Positions 16,512-26,008 are shown, counted from the first letter of the stretch. The stretch is 64,000 nt of DNA from Chthoniobacter flavus (GCA_945860745.1 CAMASH010000003.1:1-64000); one strand, 5' to 3'. The notes: generated by a model from the letters alone, not told the origin. Program-made: numbers and translations.

Positions 16512-18179
16512 ATGAAAAAGATTCTTCTCGTTGTCTTGGCTCTGTTGATTGTGCTCGCGGGATCTGCCCTCTGGATCCGGCGCAGCATGGGAGTCACGGA
16601 CGCCGCCCTGTTGCTTCCGGCCGAGACCGTCATCCTGGCCAGCCTGCCCGATCTCCCCCGCTCCCTCATCCGCTGGCCCCAAACCACTCTCGCCAAAATC
16701 GGGGCGGAGCCGGAAATGAAGGCCTTTCTCGAACAACCCTTCCAGTATCTCACGAAAAAACAGGGAGGCGACGAGGCTTCCGGCGTTCTTTTGAGTCTCA
16801 AGCCCGGACGCATTTTCGCCGCGGCCGTTTCTGTCTCGGCCCACGATGCGGCGACGCTCATCGGCTTCCAATATTGGGGCGGAAAGATCGCCCATGACGC
16901 GGCGATCGCGCGACTGCGCCAGGAACTGGCGCAGGACTCTCCGGTGCCGGAGTTGACGCACGAAACGTATCAGGGCGACGAGATCTCCTCGGCCGCGCAA
17001 ATGGGCATCACCCTTTTCCATGCCAGTCACGGCCAGTGGGGGTTTCTCTCCAATAATCTGGCCGCCCTCAAGGACACGCTCGATCGCGCCGCGGGCCGCA
17101 AAAAAGAGGGATCACTGGCGTCCAGCGAGCGCTACAAGCAGGTCCAGAGCCACCTCCTCAAAGACCCCGACTTTTTCTTTTTTTCCCAGCCGCAGGCCGT
17201 CCTGGACTCTTTGCTTGCCCTTGGCCAGACGATGGGTGCCCGGGCCATTCCCGAGCAGATCGAGCAGGCTAAAAAAGTCGAGGCCATCGGCGCGGCCATC
17301 AAGATGGACGGCGCCGATCTGCGCGACAGCGTTTTCATTCTGCGGCCGTCACCCCCGGATGTCGGAAACCTGACTCATGCCGCCATGAAATTCACCACGA
17401 AGGACACCACCGCCTACTTTGACTTCGTGACGGACTTCCGCCAGATTTCCAGTCTCAGCACGAACCCGGCCCTGGCCGCGCTGCAAAATTCCCCCACCGT
17501 GCAGAACTCCCGGTTGCCGCAGTTGGTTCCCGAGGCTCTCGGACCCGAATGCGCCGTTTCGCTTTTCTGGCCCGCCGGGCAATTGAAACCCGAGGGTTTT
17601 CTGGCCGTTCAGGTCAGGGATGCCGCCAAGGCCGCGGAATGCGTGCAGGAAATTCTCGCCCAGTTTCCGGAAACCAGCGCCAGCGACGAGGACGGCATCC
17701 GCACCTATAGCTTCCCGGCGCTGCAAACCTCCTTCTCCAATCCGGGCCTGGCCCTGACCAAGGACTTTCTGCTCATCGGGCTCGATGCGGGGGATATCCC
17801 GCGGGCGCTGCAAGCCGCCGCCGTTGATCCGCTCGAAAAATCCCCGGTCTTTGCCCCCGTGCTCCCCGCCTTCCGTTCCGCCAACGAAGTTTTCGGCTAC
17901 GTGGACAGCAAAAAACTCTTCGAGGGGGCCTTCCCCATGCTGCGCCAGGTTGCCGTTTTCGGAGCCGCTGTGATGCCCGGAGTCTCCGACATCATCGACA
18001 GCTCAAAAATTCCCGAAACCGAAACCATCGCCCGGCATCTGTCGCCCATCGTGTATTCGCAAACCCGCCTGCCCGACGGCTACCTCGTCGAATCCAGCGG
18101 CCCGATCACCATGAATCAGGCCCTCATCCTCGGCGCCGTGGCGGCCAGCCCCTTTCTCAAGCCCCCGGCCACGGAGTGA
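16512..18179 (+). CDS. Membrane-anchored protein of unknown function (DUF3352-like)
   Basis: A 555-residue protein with one N-terminal membrane segment (4-22, ILLVVLALLIVLAGSALWI) and a large extracytoplasmic part without cysteines worth noting. LPAETVILASLPDLPRSL near 35-52 and the repeated pattern of VFGYVDSKKLFEGAFP are reminiscent of DUF3352-type proteins, which resemble lipoprotein-like beta-rich scaffolds. I do not know its role. It is isolated between a long inverted repeat and another lipoprotein gene. Confidence 0.6.
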   Translation: MKKILLVVLALLIVLAGSALWIRRSMGVTDAALLLPAETVILASLPDLPRSLIRWPQTTLAKIGAEPEMKAFLEQPFQYLTKKQGGDEASGVLLSLKPGRIFAAAVSVSAHDAATLIGFQYWGGKIAHDAAIARLRQELAQDSPVPELTHETYQGDEISSAAQMGITLFHASHGQWGFLSNNLAALKDTLDRAAGRKKEGSLASSERYKQVQSHLLKDPDFFFFSQPQAVLDSLLALGQTMGARAIPEQIEQAKKVEAIGAAIKMDGADLRDSVFILRPSPPDVGNLTHAAMKFTTKDTTAYFDFVTDFRQISSLSTNPALAALQNSPTVQNSRLPQLVPEALGPECAVSLFWPAGQLKPEGFLAVQVRDAAKAAECVQEILAQFPETSASDEDGIRTYSFPALQTSFSNPGLALTKDFLLIGLDAGDIPRALQAAAVDPLEKSPVFAPVLPAFRSANEVFGYVDSKKLFEGAFPMLRQVAVFGAAVMPGVSDIIDSSKIPETETIARHLSPIVYSQTRLPDGYLVESSGPITMNQALILGAVAASPFLKPPATE

Positions 18180-18260
18180 GCGGCCGGCCCCAAATTCCGG
18201 CGGACAAATTTTGCATTGCAAGTTGGGCGGCAATGGTGCGTCTTTAGGAACACAATATTT

Positions 18261-18671
18261 ATGAAATCCTCGCCTTGGATTATTCTGACCGCCACTGCCC
18301 TGCTGACTGCGCTCGCCGCCTGCGAAGGCGAGAAGCAAAACAGCAACTCGCGCACCGCGGGCCGCAACCGCTTCGGCGCCACCCCGAGCGCAACGCCGAA
18401 CACGGCCACCGAATTCGCCACGCCGACCCCGGAGGCCACACCCAGGCCCGAGCCCACCGTGGATCTCACGGCCCCGGCTCCCACCCCGACCCCCGACACG
18501 CTGGCCACAACGCCAGCGCGTGATATCTCCTACGGAACCCCGGTTCCCGGAAAACCCGGCTTCGTGACCAGTCCGCACGCGCCCTACGCCGGATACGTCG
18601 ATGTCCGGGGATTCCCTCCCGGCACCGAGGTGAAGTGTCCTTACACCAGTAAAATCTTCCTGGTCCCCTGA
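18261..18671 (+). CDS. Lipoprotein with Pro/Thr-rich linker
   Basis: A 136-residue protein. The signal peptide [21 protein letters not shown] has a lipobox (LAAC). Then follows a low-complexity Pro/Thr/Ala linker (about 45-95, repeats of TPTPE/TPTPD). A short C-terminal region, [19 protein letters not shown] to [20 protein letters not shown], resembles a motif common in Verrucomicrobia and relatives; it may bind a partner. AGGAACACAATATTT upstream supplies the ribosome-binding site and supports ATG 18261. Its stop overlaps the putative CTG start of tyrA. Confidence 0.7.
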   Translation: MKSSPWIILTATALLTALAACEGEKQNSNSRTAGRNRFGATPSATPNTATEFATPTPEATPRPEPTVDLTAPAPTPTPDTLATTPARDISYGTPVPGKPGFVTSPHAPYAGYVDVRGFPPGTEVKCPYTSKIFLVP

Positions 18672-19498
18672 GCACGGTCGCCATCCTTGGCCCCGGGTTG
18701 ATTGGCGGATCTCTCGCGCTGGCCCTGCGCAAACGCAGGCCGGACTGGAAACTCAAGCTCTGGGCCCGATCCCCGGCTTCGGTCCAACGCACGCGGGAAC
18801 TTTTTCCCGACACCACCTCCGAAATTGCCGCCGCGGTGGAGGGCGCGGATCTCTGCGTGCTGTGCACTCCGATCAGCGCCATGGCAGACCTCGCGGAAAA
18901 CATCGCGCCCCATCTGTCCCCTGCTGCCGCCGTCACCGATGCAGGCAGTGTGAAATGCGGCGTCGTCCAGCGCCTGGAGCACATTCTCGGCGGACGTTTC
19001 GTGGGCTCACACCCCATGGCCGGCTCGGAAAAAAGCGGCCTGGAAGCCGCCCGGGCGGATCTCTTCGAAGGCGCGGTCAGCATCCTCACTCCGACTCCCC
19101 GCTCCCTGCTGCCCGCTCTGACCACCATCCGCCAGCTCTGGGAAATTGTCGGCTGTCGCGTGGTGGAAATGTCCGCCGCCAAACATGATGAAGCCATTTC
19201 CCTCGTCAGCCATCTGCCTCATGCTGTCGCCGCCGCCCTGGTCAACGCCATCAACCGCCGCCTGCCCGAAGCCCCCGCCCTGGCCGGGGGCGGCTACCGC
19301 GACAGCACCCGCATCGCGGCCAGCCCGCCCGCGCTCTGGCGGAAGATTTTTCTGGAGAACAAAGAGGAGTTGCTGACGGGCCTGGAAGATTTCTCCACCA
19401 TGATTGACGATTTGAAAAAGTTGATCCGCTCCGAAGACGCCGTCGCGCTCGAGGCCTTTCTCGCCCGCGCCCGGGCAACCCGCGAACGCCTGCCATGA
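18668..19498 (+). CDS. tyrA: Prephenate dehydrogenase
   Basis: NAD(P)-dependent conversion of prephenate to 4-hydroxyphenylpyruvate for tyrosine. A Rossmann motif GPGLIGGS (residues 8-15), DAGSVK and the catalytic-region [11 protein letters not shown] are present; [19 protein letters not shown] is the family signature. To include the first beta-strand (STVAILGPG) translation must start at the non-standard CTG 18668, because an in-frame TAA lies at 18650 and no ATG/GTG/TTG precedes the motif. CTG overlaps the upstream TGA (CTGA), suggesting reinitiation. The TTG at 18698 would cut the nucleotide-binding fold. It begins the tyrA-aroA-cmk-plsC operon. Confidence 0.85.
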   Translation: MSTVAILGPGLIGGSLALALRKRRPDWKLKLWARSPASVQRTRELFPDTTSEIAAAVEGADLCVLCTPISAMADLAENIAPHLSPAAAVTDAGSVKCGVVQRLEHILGGRFVGSHPMAGSEKSGLEAARADLFEGAVSILTPTPRSLLPALTTIRQLWEIVGCRVVEMSAAKHDEAISLVSHLPHAVAAALVNAINRRLPEAPALAGGGYRDSTRIAASPPALWRKIFLENKEELLTGLEDFSTMIDDLKKLIRSEDAVALEAFLARARATRERLP

Positions 19499-20895
19499 AA
19501 TCCGCTCCCTTCCACATCAAACATGCCCCGGTGCTGGAGACCGAGATCACCGTGCCCGGCGACAAAAGCGTTTCCCATCGCGCCATCATGCTGGCCGCGC
19601 TTTCCAACGGCGTCTGCAAGATCACCAATTTTCTGGAAGGCGAGGATTGCCTCAGCACCGCGGCCGCTTTCCGGCAGCTCGGCGTCACGATCGAGCAACC
19701 GGAACCGGGCACGCTGGTCGTCTACGGCACGCGCGGAGTTCTGACCGCACCGCAGGGCCCGATCGATTGCGGAAACTCCGGCACAACCATGCGCCTGATG
19801 TCCGGTATCCTCGCCGCCCAATCCTTCACCTCCGAACTGACCGGCGACGCCTCGCTGCAAAACCGCCCCATGCGCCGCGTGGTCGAACCGCTGACCCGAA
19901 TGGGCGCAAAAATCCGCACGGGCGGAGCCAGGGACACGCCCCCGCTCCTCATTGAAGGTGGTCCGCTCCAGGCCATCACCTACCGCACCCCGGTGGCCAG
20001 TGCGCAAGTCAAGAGTGCCATCCTGCTGGCCGGCCTTTTCGCCGAGGGCGTCACCACCGTGATCGAACCCTCACCCAGCCGCGACCACACCGAACGCATG
20101 CTGGAATATTTTCTGGTCAAGCTCGAGACCGAACATCCCAAACCCACCTCGCCGACCAAGGAATGCCGCATCAGCCTGCAAGGACGCCAGCAAATCGAGT
20201 CGCGGGATTTTTCCGTGCCCGGCGATATCTCCAGCGCGGCCTTCTGGCTGGTCGCCGCCGCCGCCCGGCCGGGTTCGCGTTTGTTGATTAAAAATGTCGG
20301 CCTCAATCCGACCCGCACCGGCATCATCGGGGTCCTCATCCGCATGGGAGCACGCCTCCGCGAGGTGGTCGAGGTCGTGGCCCAGGGGGAACCCTGCGGC
20401 GTGATTGACATCAAGGGCGGGCGGCTGCGCGGAACCGTCATTGCCGGCGACGAAATTCCCAACGTGATCGACGAAATCCCCATCCTCGCCGTCGCCGGGG
20501 CCCTGGCCGAAGGCGAAACGATTATCCGCGATGCGAAGGAACTCCGGGTCAAAGAGACCGACCGCATCGCCGCCATCGCCTCGAACCTCCGTCTCATGGG
20601 CGTGCCGGTGGAGGAGTTTGAGGACGGGATGAAAATCACCGGCGGACAAAAACTCAAGGGAGCAAAGCTGCCCAGCTACGGCGATCACCGCATTGCCATG
20701 GCCTTCGCCATCGCCGGCCTGCATGCCTCGGGCGAAACCGTGATCGAAGACACCGCCTGCGTGCAAACTTCCTATCCGGGCTTCGAATCCACCCTCATGG
20801 ACATTCTCCAGCGAAACAGTATGCGGCAAAAACGCACCCCGGTGATTTCCTCGCTTGATTCCCGCCGCCGCCGCGGAAAATCTTCCAAAAAATGA
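19495..20895 (+). CDS. aroA: 3-phosphoshikimate 1-carboxyvinyltransferase (EPSP synthase)
   Basis: Sixth step of the shikimate pathway. PGDKSVSHRAIMLAALS (about 21-37), the GNSGTTMRLMSG substrate motif (about 92-103), RDHTERML, the LRVKETDRIAAIASNL block and GDHRIAMAFAIAG are all present. At 466 residues it is about 30 longer than usual; the extra tail is basic (SLDSRRRRGKSSKK). It overlaps tyrA by ATGA and cmk by ATGA. Confidence 0.95.
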   Translation: MKSAPFHIKHAPVLETEITVPGDKSVSHRAIMLAALSNGVCKITNFLEGEDCLSTAAAFRQLGVTIEQPEPGTLVVYGTRGVLTAPQGPIDCGNSGTTMRLMSGILAAQSFTSELTGDASLQNRPMRRVVEPLTRMGAKIRTGGARDTPPLLIEGGPLQAITYRTPVASAQVKSAILLAGLFAEGVTTVIEPSPSRDHTERMLEYFLVKLETEHPKPTSPTKECRISLQGRQQIESRDFSVPGDISSAAFWLVAAAARPGSRLLIKNVGLNPTRTGIIGVLIRMGARLREVVEVVAQGEPCGVIDIKGGRLRGTVIAGDEIPNVIDEIPILAVAGALAEGETIIRDAKELRVKETDRIAAIASNLRLMGVPVEEFEDGMKITGGQKLKGAKLPSYGDHRIAMAFAIAGLHASGETVIEDTACVQTSYPGFESTLMDILQRNSMRQKRTPVISSLDSRRRRGKSSKK

Positions 20896-21542
20896 AAACG
20901 GTCATCGCCATCGACGGTCCCGCCGCCTCCGGCAAAAGCAGCGTCGCCCGCGAACTGGCCGGCCGGCTCCAATATGCCTATGTGAACTCCGGCGCTTTTT
21001 ATCGCGGCATCACCTGGTGGGTTCTGCATACGCACACCGACCCCGCCCTGGCGGACGAAGTCGCCGCCGTCATCACCCGGACGAAACTGGAATCCGGCTA
21101 TCAGAATCACGAAGCCTATCTGCTCCTGGACGGCGCGGACGCCACGCCGAATCTCCGCGATGATGCGGTGAACCGCAGCGTCTCGGCCGTGTCGCGGGTT
21201 CCCGCCGTGCGCGAATGCCTCCTGGCTCACCTCCACAATCTGGCGGAGGAGCGTGATCTCGTCATGGAAGGCCGCGACATCGGCTCGGTCGTCTTCCCCC
21301 ATACCCCGTACAAGTTTTACATCGACGCCTCACCCGAAGTGCGCAAACAGCGCCGTCAGGCCCAGGGTCAGACGGACGAAATCGCCCTGCGCGACCGCAG
21401 TGATTCCTCCCGTCCCAACGCCCCGCTCATCATCGCGGAGGATGCCCTTGTCATTGACAGCACCCACCTCACCGTGGACGGCGTGGTGGGCGAAGTCATC
21501 GGTCGCCTGAAACTCCAGGGCCTTCCGGTGCCGGCGCGATGA
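20892..21542 (+). CDS. cmk: Cytidylate kinase
   Basis: Phosphorylates CMP/dCMP with ATP. P-loop GPAASGKSS (about 8-16), YVNSGAFYRGITWW (the NMP-binding region; YxDTGAMYRA in most homologues is YVNSGAFYRG here), EGRDIGSVVFP and the lid QTDEIALRDRSDSSR support the call. 216 residues is normal. It overlaps both aroA and plsC by four bases, so the operon is translationally coupled. Confidence 0.93.
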   Translation: MKTVIAIDGPAASGKSSVARELAGRLQYAYVNSGAFYRGITWWVLHTHTDPALADEVAAVITRTKLESGYQNHEAYLLLDGADATPNLRDDAVNRSVSAVSRVPAVRECLLAHLHNLAEERDLVMEGRDIGSVVFPHTPYKFYIDASPEVRKQRRQAQGQTDEIALRDRSDSSRPNAPLIIAEDALVIDSTHLTVDGVVGEVIGRLKLQGLPVPAR

Positions 21543-22153
21543 CGCTCATCTACAATATTTTCTACACCCTGGCGAAATTCCTCGCCGGGCTCATTTTCTC
21601 CCGCCGCATCATTCATCCCGAGCGAATGATCGAGGAAGGTCCGCTGCTGCTGGCGGTGAATCATTCGAGTTTTTTCGACCCCCCCCTGGCCGGAACCTGC
21701 TCGCGACGGGGCGTTTATTATCTGGCCCGCAAAAGTCTGCTGAAATGGCCGTTCTTCGGACCGCTTTTTCCCGCCATGAACGTCATTCCCGTGGACCGCG
21801 ATGGCAACGACATGTCCGCTCTGCGCGAGGTCATTAAGAAAGTGCGCGACGGCAATGGCATCGTGCTTTTTCCCGAGGGCACCCGTTCGAAGGATGGCAA
21901 CCTCCAGCCCGCGCGGGCCGGCATCGGGTTCATTATTGCCAAGACACTTGCTCCCGTCCTGCCCATGCGGATTTTCGGCGCCTACGAGGCCTTTCCCAAG
22001 GAATCGAAAGGCCTGCGTTTCACCTGCATCACCGTCGTCATCGGCGAGCCCATTTATTTCACGAAGGAAGATGTCGAACCCGGCGGCCGCGAGACCTATC
22101 AACGGCTCAGCAACCGGGTGATGGAAGCCATCGCAGCGCTGAAATTGCCCTGA
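21539..22153 (+). CDS. plsC: 1-acyl-sn-glycerol-3-phosphate acyltransferase
   Basis: Membrane-associated phospholipid-synthesis enzyme that acylates lysophosphatidate. The catalytic motif NHSSFFDP (41-48, H42 and D47) and the FPEGTRS motif (about 108-114) are intact, and an N-terminal hydrophobic stretch (YNIFYTLAKFLAGLIF) anchors it. 204 residues. It ends the tyrA-aroA-cmk-plsC operon and converges with a LacI-type gene only 3 bp away. Confidence 0.92.
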   Translation: MTLIYNIFYTLAKFLAGLIFSRRIIHPERMIEEGPLLLAVNHSSFFDPPLAGTCSRRGVYYLARKSLLKWPFFGPLFPAMNVIPVDRDGNDMSALREVIKKVRDGNGIVLFPEGTRSKDGNLQPARAGIGFIIAKTLAPVLPMRIFGAYEAFPKESKGLRFTCITVVIGEPIYFTKEDVEPGGRETYQRLSNRVMEAIAALKLP

Positions 22154-22156
22154 AGT

Positions 22157-23179
22157 TCAGGTGGATTCACGAACAAGCAATCGCGGCTTGATTGTGCGGA
22201 TACGCCGGCCGGTCACAAGGCGTCGGCCCGCAGCCACATCGAGCAGGAGATCGAGCACGGTCGCAGCGTATTCGTCGTGGCACTGATCAATCGTCGTCAG
22301 CGCGGGTGACACCACGCTCGCGATATCCAGATTGTCATAGCCGATCACGGACACATCCTGCGGCACACGCAATCCATCTTTTTGCATTTGCAGTAAGAAC
22401 CGCGTCGCCCAAATGTCATTGGAGGCAAGAATGGCGTCGGCCCGGCACTCCCGCACCATAGACGCGATGCCACGATCCAGAATGTCCGGCGAGGGATTGC
22501 CATCCCCCGCAGCCGCGTCCCAGACAAAACCCTTGCGGCCGTGCCGGGCGAGCCGCCTGATAAACGCGCTGCGCCGCCTCTCCATCAGTTCATCACTCGC
22601 GAAGTTTCCCAAAGCCAGCGCCAGGGTCTTTTTGCCGCGCGCGATCAAATGATCCACGCAGTCGTTGATCGCCGCCTCCGTATCCACCCGCACTGAATAC
22701 CCGCCGGGCCAGGCGGGCCGCCCGTGAAACACCACCTTACGGAACTTTCCAAAGCACGCTTTCGCCCGTTCATCCCGGCCGGGAGCCAGATCAAAAAGAC
22801 AGAGGACCGCCTCGACCCCACGCCCGGTGAAATCCGCGACGTATTCCTCAAGCGTCTCCGTCTGTCCATGCGTCCGCCCCACCACCAGCCGGTACCCACG
22901 CTGGCTCGCCACCCCTTCCAAGGCAAACAAACGCTGGCTCATCACCGGCAGATTCAGCGAATCCAGAATCACCCCGATCGTCTTGCTGGAAACTCCGCGC
23001 AATTGCTGGGCCTGCCGGTTCGGGGCATAGCGCAAACGTCCGGCCGCCGCCTCAATGCGCGCGCGCGTGACCGCCGACACCCGCACGTGCTCCCCGCCCG
23101 TGCCCAGCAACACCCGCGCGGCGGCGGACCGCGAGACCGCGGCCGCGGCGGCGATGTCGGACAAGGTGGGGCGCTTCAT
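22157..23179 (-). CDS. LacI-family transcriptional regulator
   Basis: A 340-residue repressor-type regulator. The helix-turn-helix lies at 1-25 (RPTLSDIAAAAAVSRSAAARVL), the hinge helix contains APNRQAQQLRG, and the periplasmic-binding-protein-like effector domain follows (IGVILDSLNLPVMSQRL, DAILASNDIWATRF, VSVIGYDNLDIASVVSPALTTI). It is divergent from nagB across 113 bp, so it probably controls the amino-sugar operon in response to a sugar phosphate. The start ATG at 23179 (MKRPTL) is preferred over an upstream GTG that adds six residues. Confidence 0.9.
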   Translation of the reverse strand: MKRPTLSDIAAAAAVSRSAAARVLLGTGGEHVRVSAVTRARIEAAAGRLRYAPNRQAQQLRGVSSKTIGVILDSLNLPVMSQRLFALEGVASQRGYRLVVGRTHGQTETLEEYVADFTGRGVEAVLCLFDLAPGRDERAKACFGKFRKVVFHGRPAWPGGYSVRVDTEAAINDCVDHLIARGKKTLALALGNFASDELMERRRSAFIRRLARHGRKGFVWDAAAGDGNPSPDILDRGIASMVRECRADAILASNDIWATRFLLQMQKDGLRVPQDVSVIGYDNLDIASVVSPALTTIDQCHDEYAATVLDLLLDVAAGRRLVTGRRIRTIKPRLLVREST

Positions 23180-23244
23180 GAATGGAGAAGGCTCCACCCT
23201 GCCTGTCCGGGGGATTTTTGGCGAAGGGATTTCCTGCTTTGCCT

Positions 23245-23288
23245 TTGACAGCCCGGGTCTTTTTCAAGATTGATGTCACGAAACATCA
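23245..23288 (+). promoter_or_regulatory. Putative nagB promoter and LacI-type operator
   Basis: TTGACA (23245-23250) is a perfect -35 hexamer. TGATGT (23271-23276) and ACATCA (23283-23288) form an inverted repeat with a central CpG in CACGAA, as is usual for LacI-family operators. The operator ends 4 bp before the nagB ATG, where a bound repressor would block transcription start. The -10 is weak (AAGATT). Confidence 0.5.
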
Positions 23289-23292
23289 TTCT

Positions 23293-24036
23293 ATGCAAAT
23301 CACCACATCCTCCTCGCGCGCAGCCACCGGCCGGGCGGCCGCAACCTTCGGGGCCCGCCGGCTCCGCGAAACGCTCGCCCAACGCGGCGAGGCCCATGTG
23401 ATTGTCGCCACCGGAGCCTCGCAATTCGAGCTGCTTGAGGCCCTCCTCGGCGAGACCGGCATCGCCTGGGAGAACGTGACCTTTTTTCACCTCGACGAAT
23501 ATGTCGGCCTGCCCGTCACCCACCCCGCCTCCTTCCGCAAGTACCTCTGGGAGCGTTTTCACAGCAAACTTCCGACCCCCGCCCGCGCCTTTCATTACGT
23601 GGCGGGTGACCGCAACCCTGCGGAGGAATGCGCGCGGCTGGGTGGGTTGATCACACAACATCCCATTGACATCTGCTTTGCCGGCATCGGAGAAAACGCC
23701 CACCTCGCTTTCAACGATCCCCCGGCGGATTTTGACACGGAAGCGCCCTATCTGGTGGTGAATCTGGACGAAGCCTGCCGCCGCCAGCAACTCGGCGAAG
23801 GATGGTTCGACTCGCTGGAAGCTGTCCCGCGTCAGGCCATCTCGATGTCCATCCGTCAGATCCTCAAATCCCATTGCCTCATCATCACCGCGCCCGACGA
23901 ACGGAAAGCGCGGGCCGTGAAAGACAGTGTCGAAGGGCCCGTGACCAACATGGTCCCCTCTTCGATTCTTCAGCAGCACCCGGACACGCACCTTTTCCTC
24001 GACCCGGCCTCGGCCTCGCTCCTGGGAAAAAAATAG
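23293..24036 (+). CDS. nagB: Glucosamine-6-phosphate deaminase
   Basis: Converts glucosamine-6-phosphate to fructose-6-phosphate and ammonia. A 247-residue protein with VIVATGASQFELLEAL (phosphate loop region), FFHLDEYVGLPVTHPASFRKYL (DEY, catalytic Asp) and CFAGIGENAHLAFNDPPADFD (catalytic loop with the ring-opening histidine). The C-terminal SIRQILKS and PVTNMVPSSILQQHP are family features. First gene of an operon with nagA and two oxidoreductases, divergent from a LacI regulator. Confidence 0.92.
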   Translation: MQITTSSSRAATGRAAATFGARRLRETLAQRGEAHVIVATGASQFELLEALLGETGIAWENVTFFHLDEYVGLPVTHPASFRKYLWERFHSKLPTPARAFHYVAGDRNPAEECARLGGLITQHPIDICFAGIGENAHLAFNDPPADFDTEAPYLVVNLDEACRRQQLGEGWFDSLEAVPRQAISMSIRQILKSHCLIITAPDERKARAVKDSVEGPVTNMVPSSILQQHPDTHLFLDPASASLLGKK

Positions 24037-24047
24037 CCCGGCCCGCC

Positions 24048-24959
24048 GTGGGATACTTCGACATTCAAGTCAACGGCTATGGCGGCGTTGATTACAATCA
24101 GGATGATCTGAGCGCGGAGGATCTTCACCGGTCCTGCCAGCACCTGCGGGCCGATGGCGTGACGGGCATTCTCGCCACCATCGTAACGGAAGCCCCGGAT
24201 AAAATGATCGGCCGGCTGCAACGCCTGGTGGCATTGCGCGAAGCCGATCCGCTGGTTCGCGAGATGATCGCGGGCCTTCATGTTGAAGGTCCCTTCCTCA
24301 GTCCCAAGGACGGCTTTCGCGGGGCGCATCCGGCCGACGCCATTTGTCACGCCGACGAAAACCTGGCCGCCCGGCTGCTCGAGGCGGGCGCGGGTCTCAT
24401 CCGTATCTTCACCCTGGCTCCGGAACATGACGCGGATTACCGCGTCACCCGTTTCCTGAAAAAAGAAGGCGTGGTGATTGCCGCCGGTCACACCGATGCG
24501 ACCCTGGACAACCTCCGTGCCGCCATTGATTCCGGCCTGACCATGATGACCCATCTGGGCAACGGCTGCCCGATGGTGCAGCACCGCCATGATAATATCG
24601 TTCAACGGGCCCTCTCTCTGCGGAAGCATCTCTGGCTCAGTTTCATTGCGGACGGCGTCCATATCCCCTATCCCGCGTTGCGCAATTATCTGGATCTGGC
24701 GGGGGAAAAAGCCCTCGTCACCACCGATGCGATGGCCGCCGCCGGACTCGGTCCAGGCACGCACCGTATCAGCCGTTGGACCGTGCTGGTGAAGGAAGAC
24801 CTCGCGGCCTGGGCCCCGGATGGCTCGCACCTTCTGGGCTCGGCTATGTCCATGCCGCGGGTCGTCCAAAATCTCGAACGTGAAGTTGGCCTGAGTTCAG
24901 AGAAAATCAAAGCCCTCACCACGGACACCCCCCGCCAAGCCATCGGCATTCCGTCATGA
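24048..24959 (+). CDS. nagA: N-acetylglucosamine-6-phosphate deacetylase
   Basis: Deacetylates GlcNAc-6-phosphate to give the NagB substrate. Metal and catalytic residues are visible: E80 in LHVEGPF, H148 in AAGHTDA, H169 in THLGNGCP and the catalytic aspartate in TTDAMAAAG (about 226). At 303 residues it is shorter than the usual 380, because it starts directly at FDIQVNGYGGVDYN and lacks the N-terminal beta-sandwich part. GTG at 24048 lies 11 bp after nagB. Overlaps the next gene by ATGA. Confidence 0.9.
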   Translation: MGYFDIQVNGYGGVDYNQDDLSAEDLHRSCQHLRADGVTGILATIVTEAPDKMIGRLQRLVALREADPLVREMIAGLHVEGPFLSPKDGFRGAHPADAICHADENLAARLLEAGAGLIRIFTLAPEHDADYRVTRFLKKEGVVIAAGHTDATLDNLRAAIDSGLTMMTHLGNGCPMVQHRHDNIVQRALSLRKHLWLSFIADGVHIPYPALRNYLDLAGEKALVTTDAMAAAGLGPGTHRISRWTVLVKEDLAAWAPDGSHLLGSAMSMPRVVQNLEREVGLSSEKIKALTTDTPRQAIGIPS

Positions 24960-26008
24960 AAATCTCTCCCCGACTGGCCATCATCGGCAGCGGCAACATT
25001 GCCCGCATCCATGCCGACGCCATTGCCCTTCTCCCCGACGTCCGTCTTGCCGCCGTCTGCTCGCGCAATCCGGAAAAAGCCCGCACTCTGGCCGCTGCTG
25101 CGGAAGCGCAAGTTTTCGACTCCGTGGAAACCCTCCTCACTTCCGCCGCCATTGACGCCGTGCTCGTCGCCACGCCCAGCGGCGCACACGAAGAAGCCGT
25201 CCTGCCAGCCTTGCGGGCGGGAAAGCATGTTCTTTGCGAGAAACCGTTGGAGATTTCCACCGCACGCGTCAGCCGCATGATCGCGGAGGCCGAACGTTCC
25301 AACGTGATCCTGGCCGGTTTTTTCCCGCTCCGCTGCGGGGTCGGGGCGCGCCTCATCCGCGAAGCGCTGAACGCCGGACGTTTCGGACGGCTGACGTTTC
25401 TCAGTGCCCGGGTCAAATGGTGGAGAGAGCCGGATTATTACCGCGCCTCAAGCTGGCGCGGCACCTGGGAACTCGACGGCGGCGGCGCCCTGATGAACCA
25501 GGGAATTCATGCCGTGGATCTCCTGCAATGGATGGGCGGTCCGGTCAAGGAAGTCTCGGCTTTTGGCGGCACCCTGGCCCATGCCGGCCTGCAAGTCGAG
25601 GACACCCTGGCGGCCTGCCTGCGCTTCGAAAACGGTGCGCTCGGCACCATCGAAGCCGGCACCTCCTGTTATCCCGGCCTCGATCTCTCGCTCGAAATAT
25701 CCGGCGACCACGGCACGGCGATTTTGGTCAACGACCGGATCGCATTCTGGCGTTTTGCCGGGGAAGTTCCCTCCGATGAGGCCATCCGCACCAGCCGGGC
25801 AGGCGGGGAAATCGGCGGCGGCTCCTCCGATCCCGGGGCCATCACCTGCGAGGGACACCGGCAACAGATCGCCGCATTCTGCCACGCCATTCGCGGCGAA
25901 CCCGCCACCGTGATTGACGGACGCGAAGCGGGCAAGGCCGTCGGCCTCGTCGAGGCGATTTACCATTCCCGCCGCACGGGAAAATCCGAACCCCTCTCCA
26001 CACCATGA
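24956..26008 (+). CDS. Gfo/Idh/MocA family oxidoreductase
   Basis: A 350-residue NAD(P)-dependent sugar oxidoreductase. Rossmann motif IIGSGNIARIHADAI (about 9-23), CEKPLEIST with the catalytic lysine (about 94-101) and the C-terminal dimerisation sheet. GTWELDGGGALMNQGIHAVDLLQW holds the conserved DxxH substrate-site region. Coupled by ATGA to nagA and to a paralogue behind it, so it probably oxidises a sugar or amino-sugar derivative in this operon; the exact substrate is unknown. Confidence 0.85.
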   Translation: MKISPRLAIIGSGNIARIHADAIALLPDVRLAAVCSRNPEKARTLAAAAEAQVFDSVETLLTSAAIDAVLVATPSGAHEEAVLPALRAGKHVLCEKPLEISTARVSRMIAEAERSNVILAGFFPLRCGVGARLIREALNAGRFGRLTFLSARVKWWREPDYYRASSWRGTWELDGGGALMNQGIHAVDLLQWMGGPVKEVSAFGGTLAHAGLQVEDTLAACLRFENGALGTIEAGTSCYPGLDLSLEISGDHGTAILVNDRIAFWRFAGEVPSDEAIRTSRAGGEIGGGSSDPGAITCEGHRQQIAAFCHAIRGEPATVIDGREAGKAVGLVEAIYHSRRTGKSEPLSTP

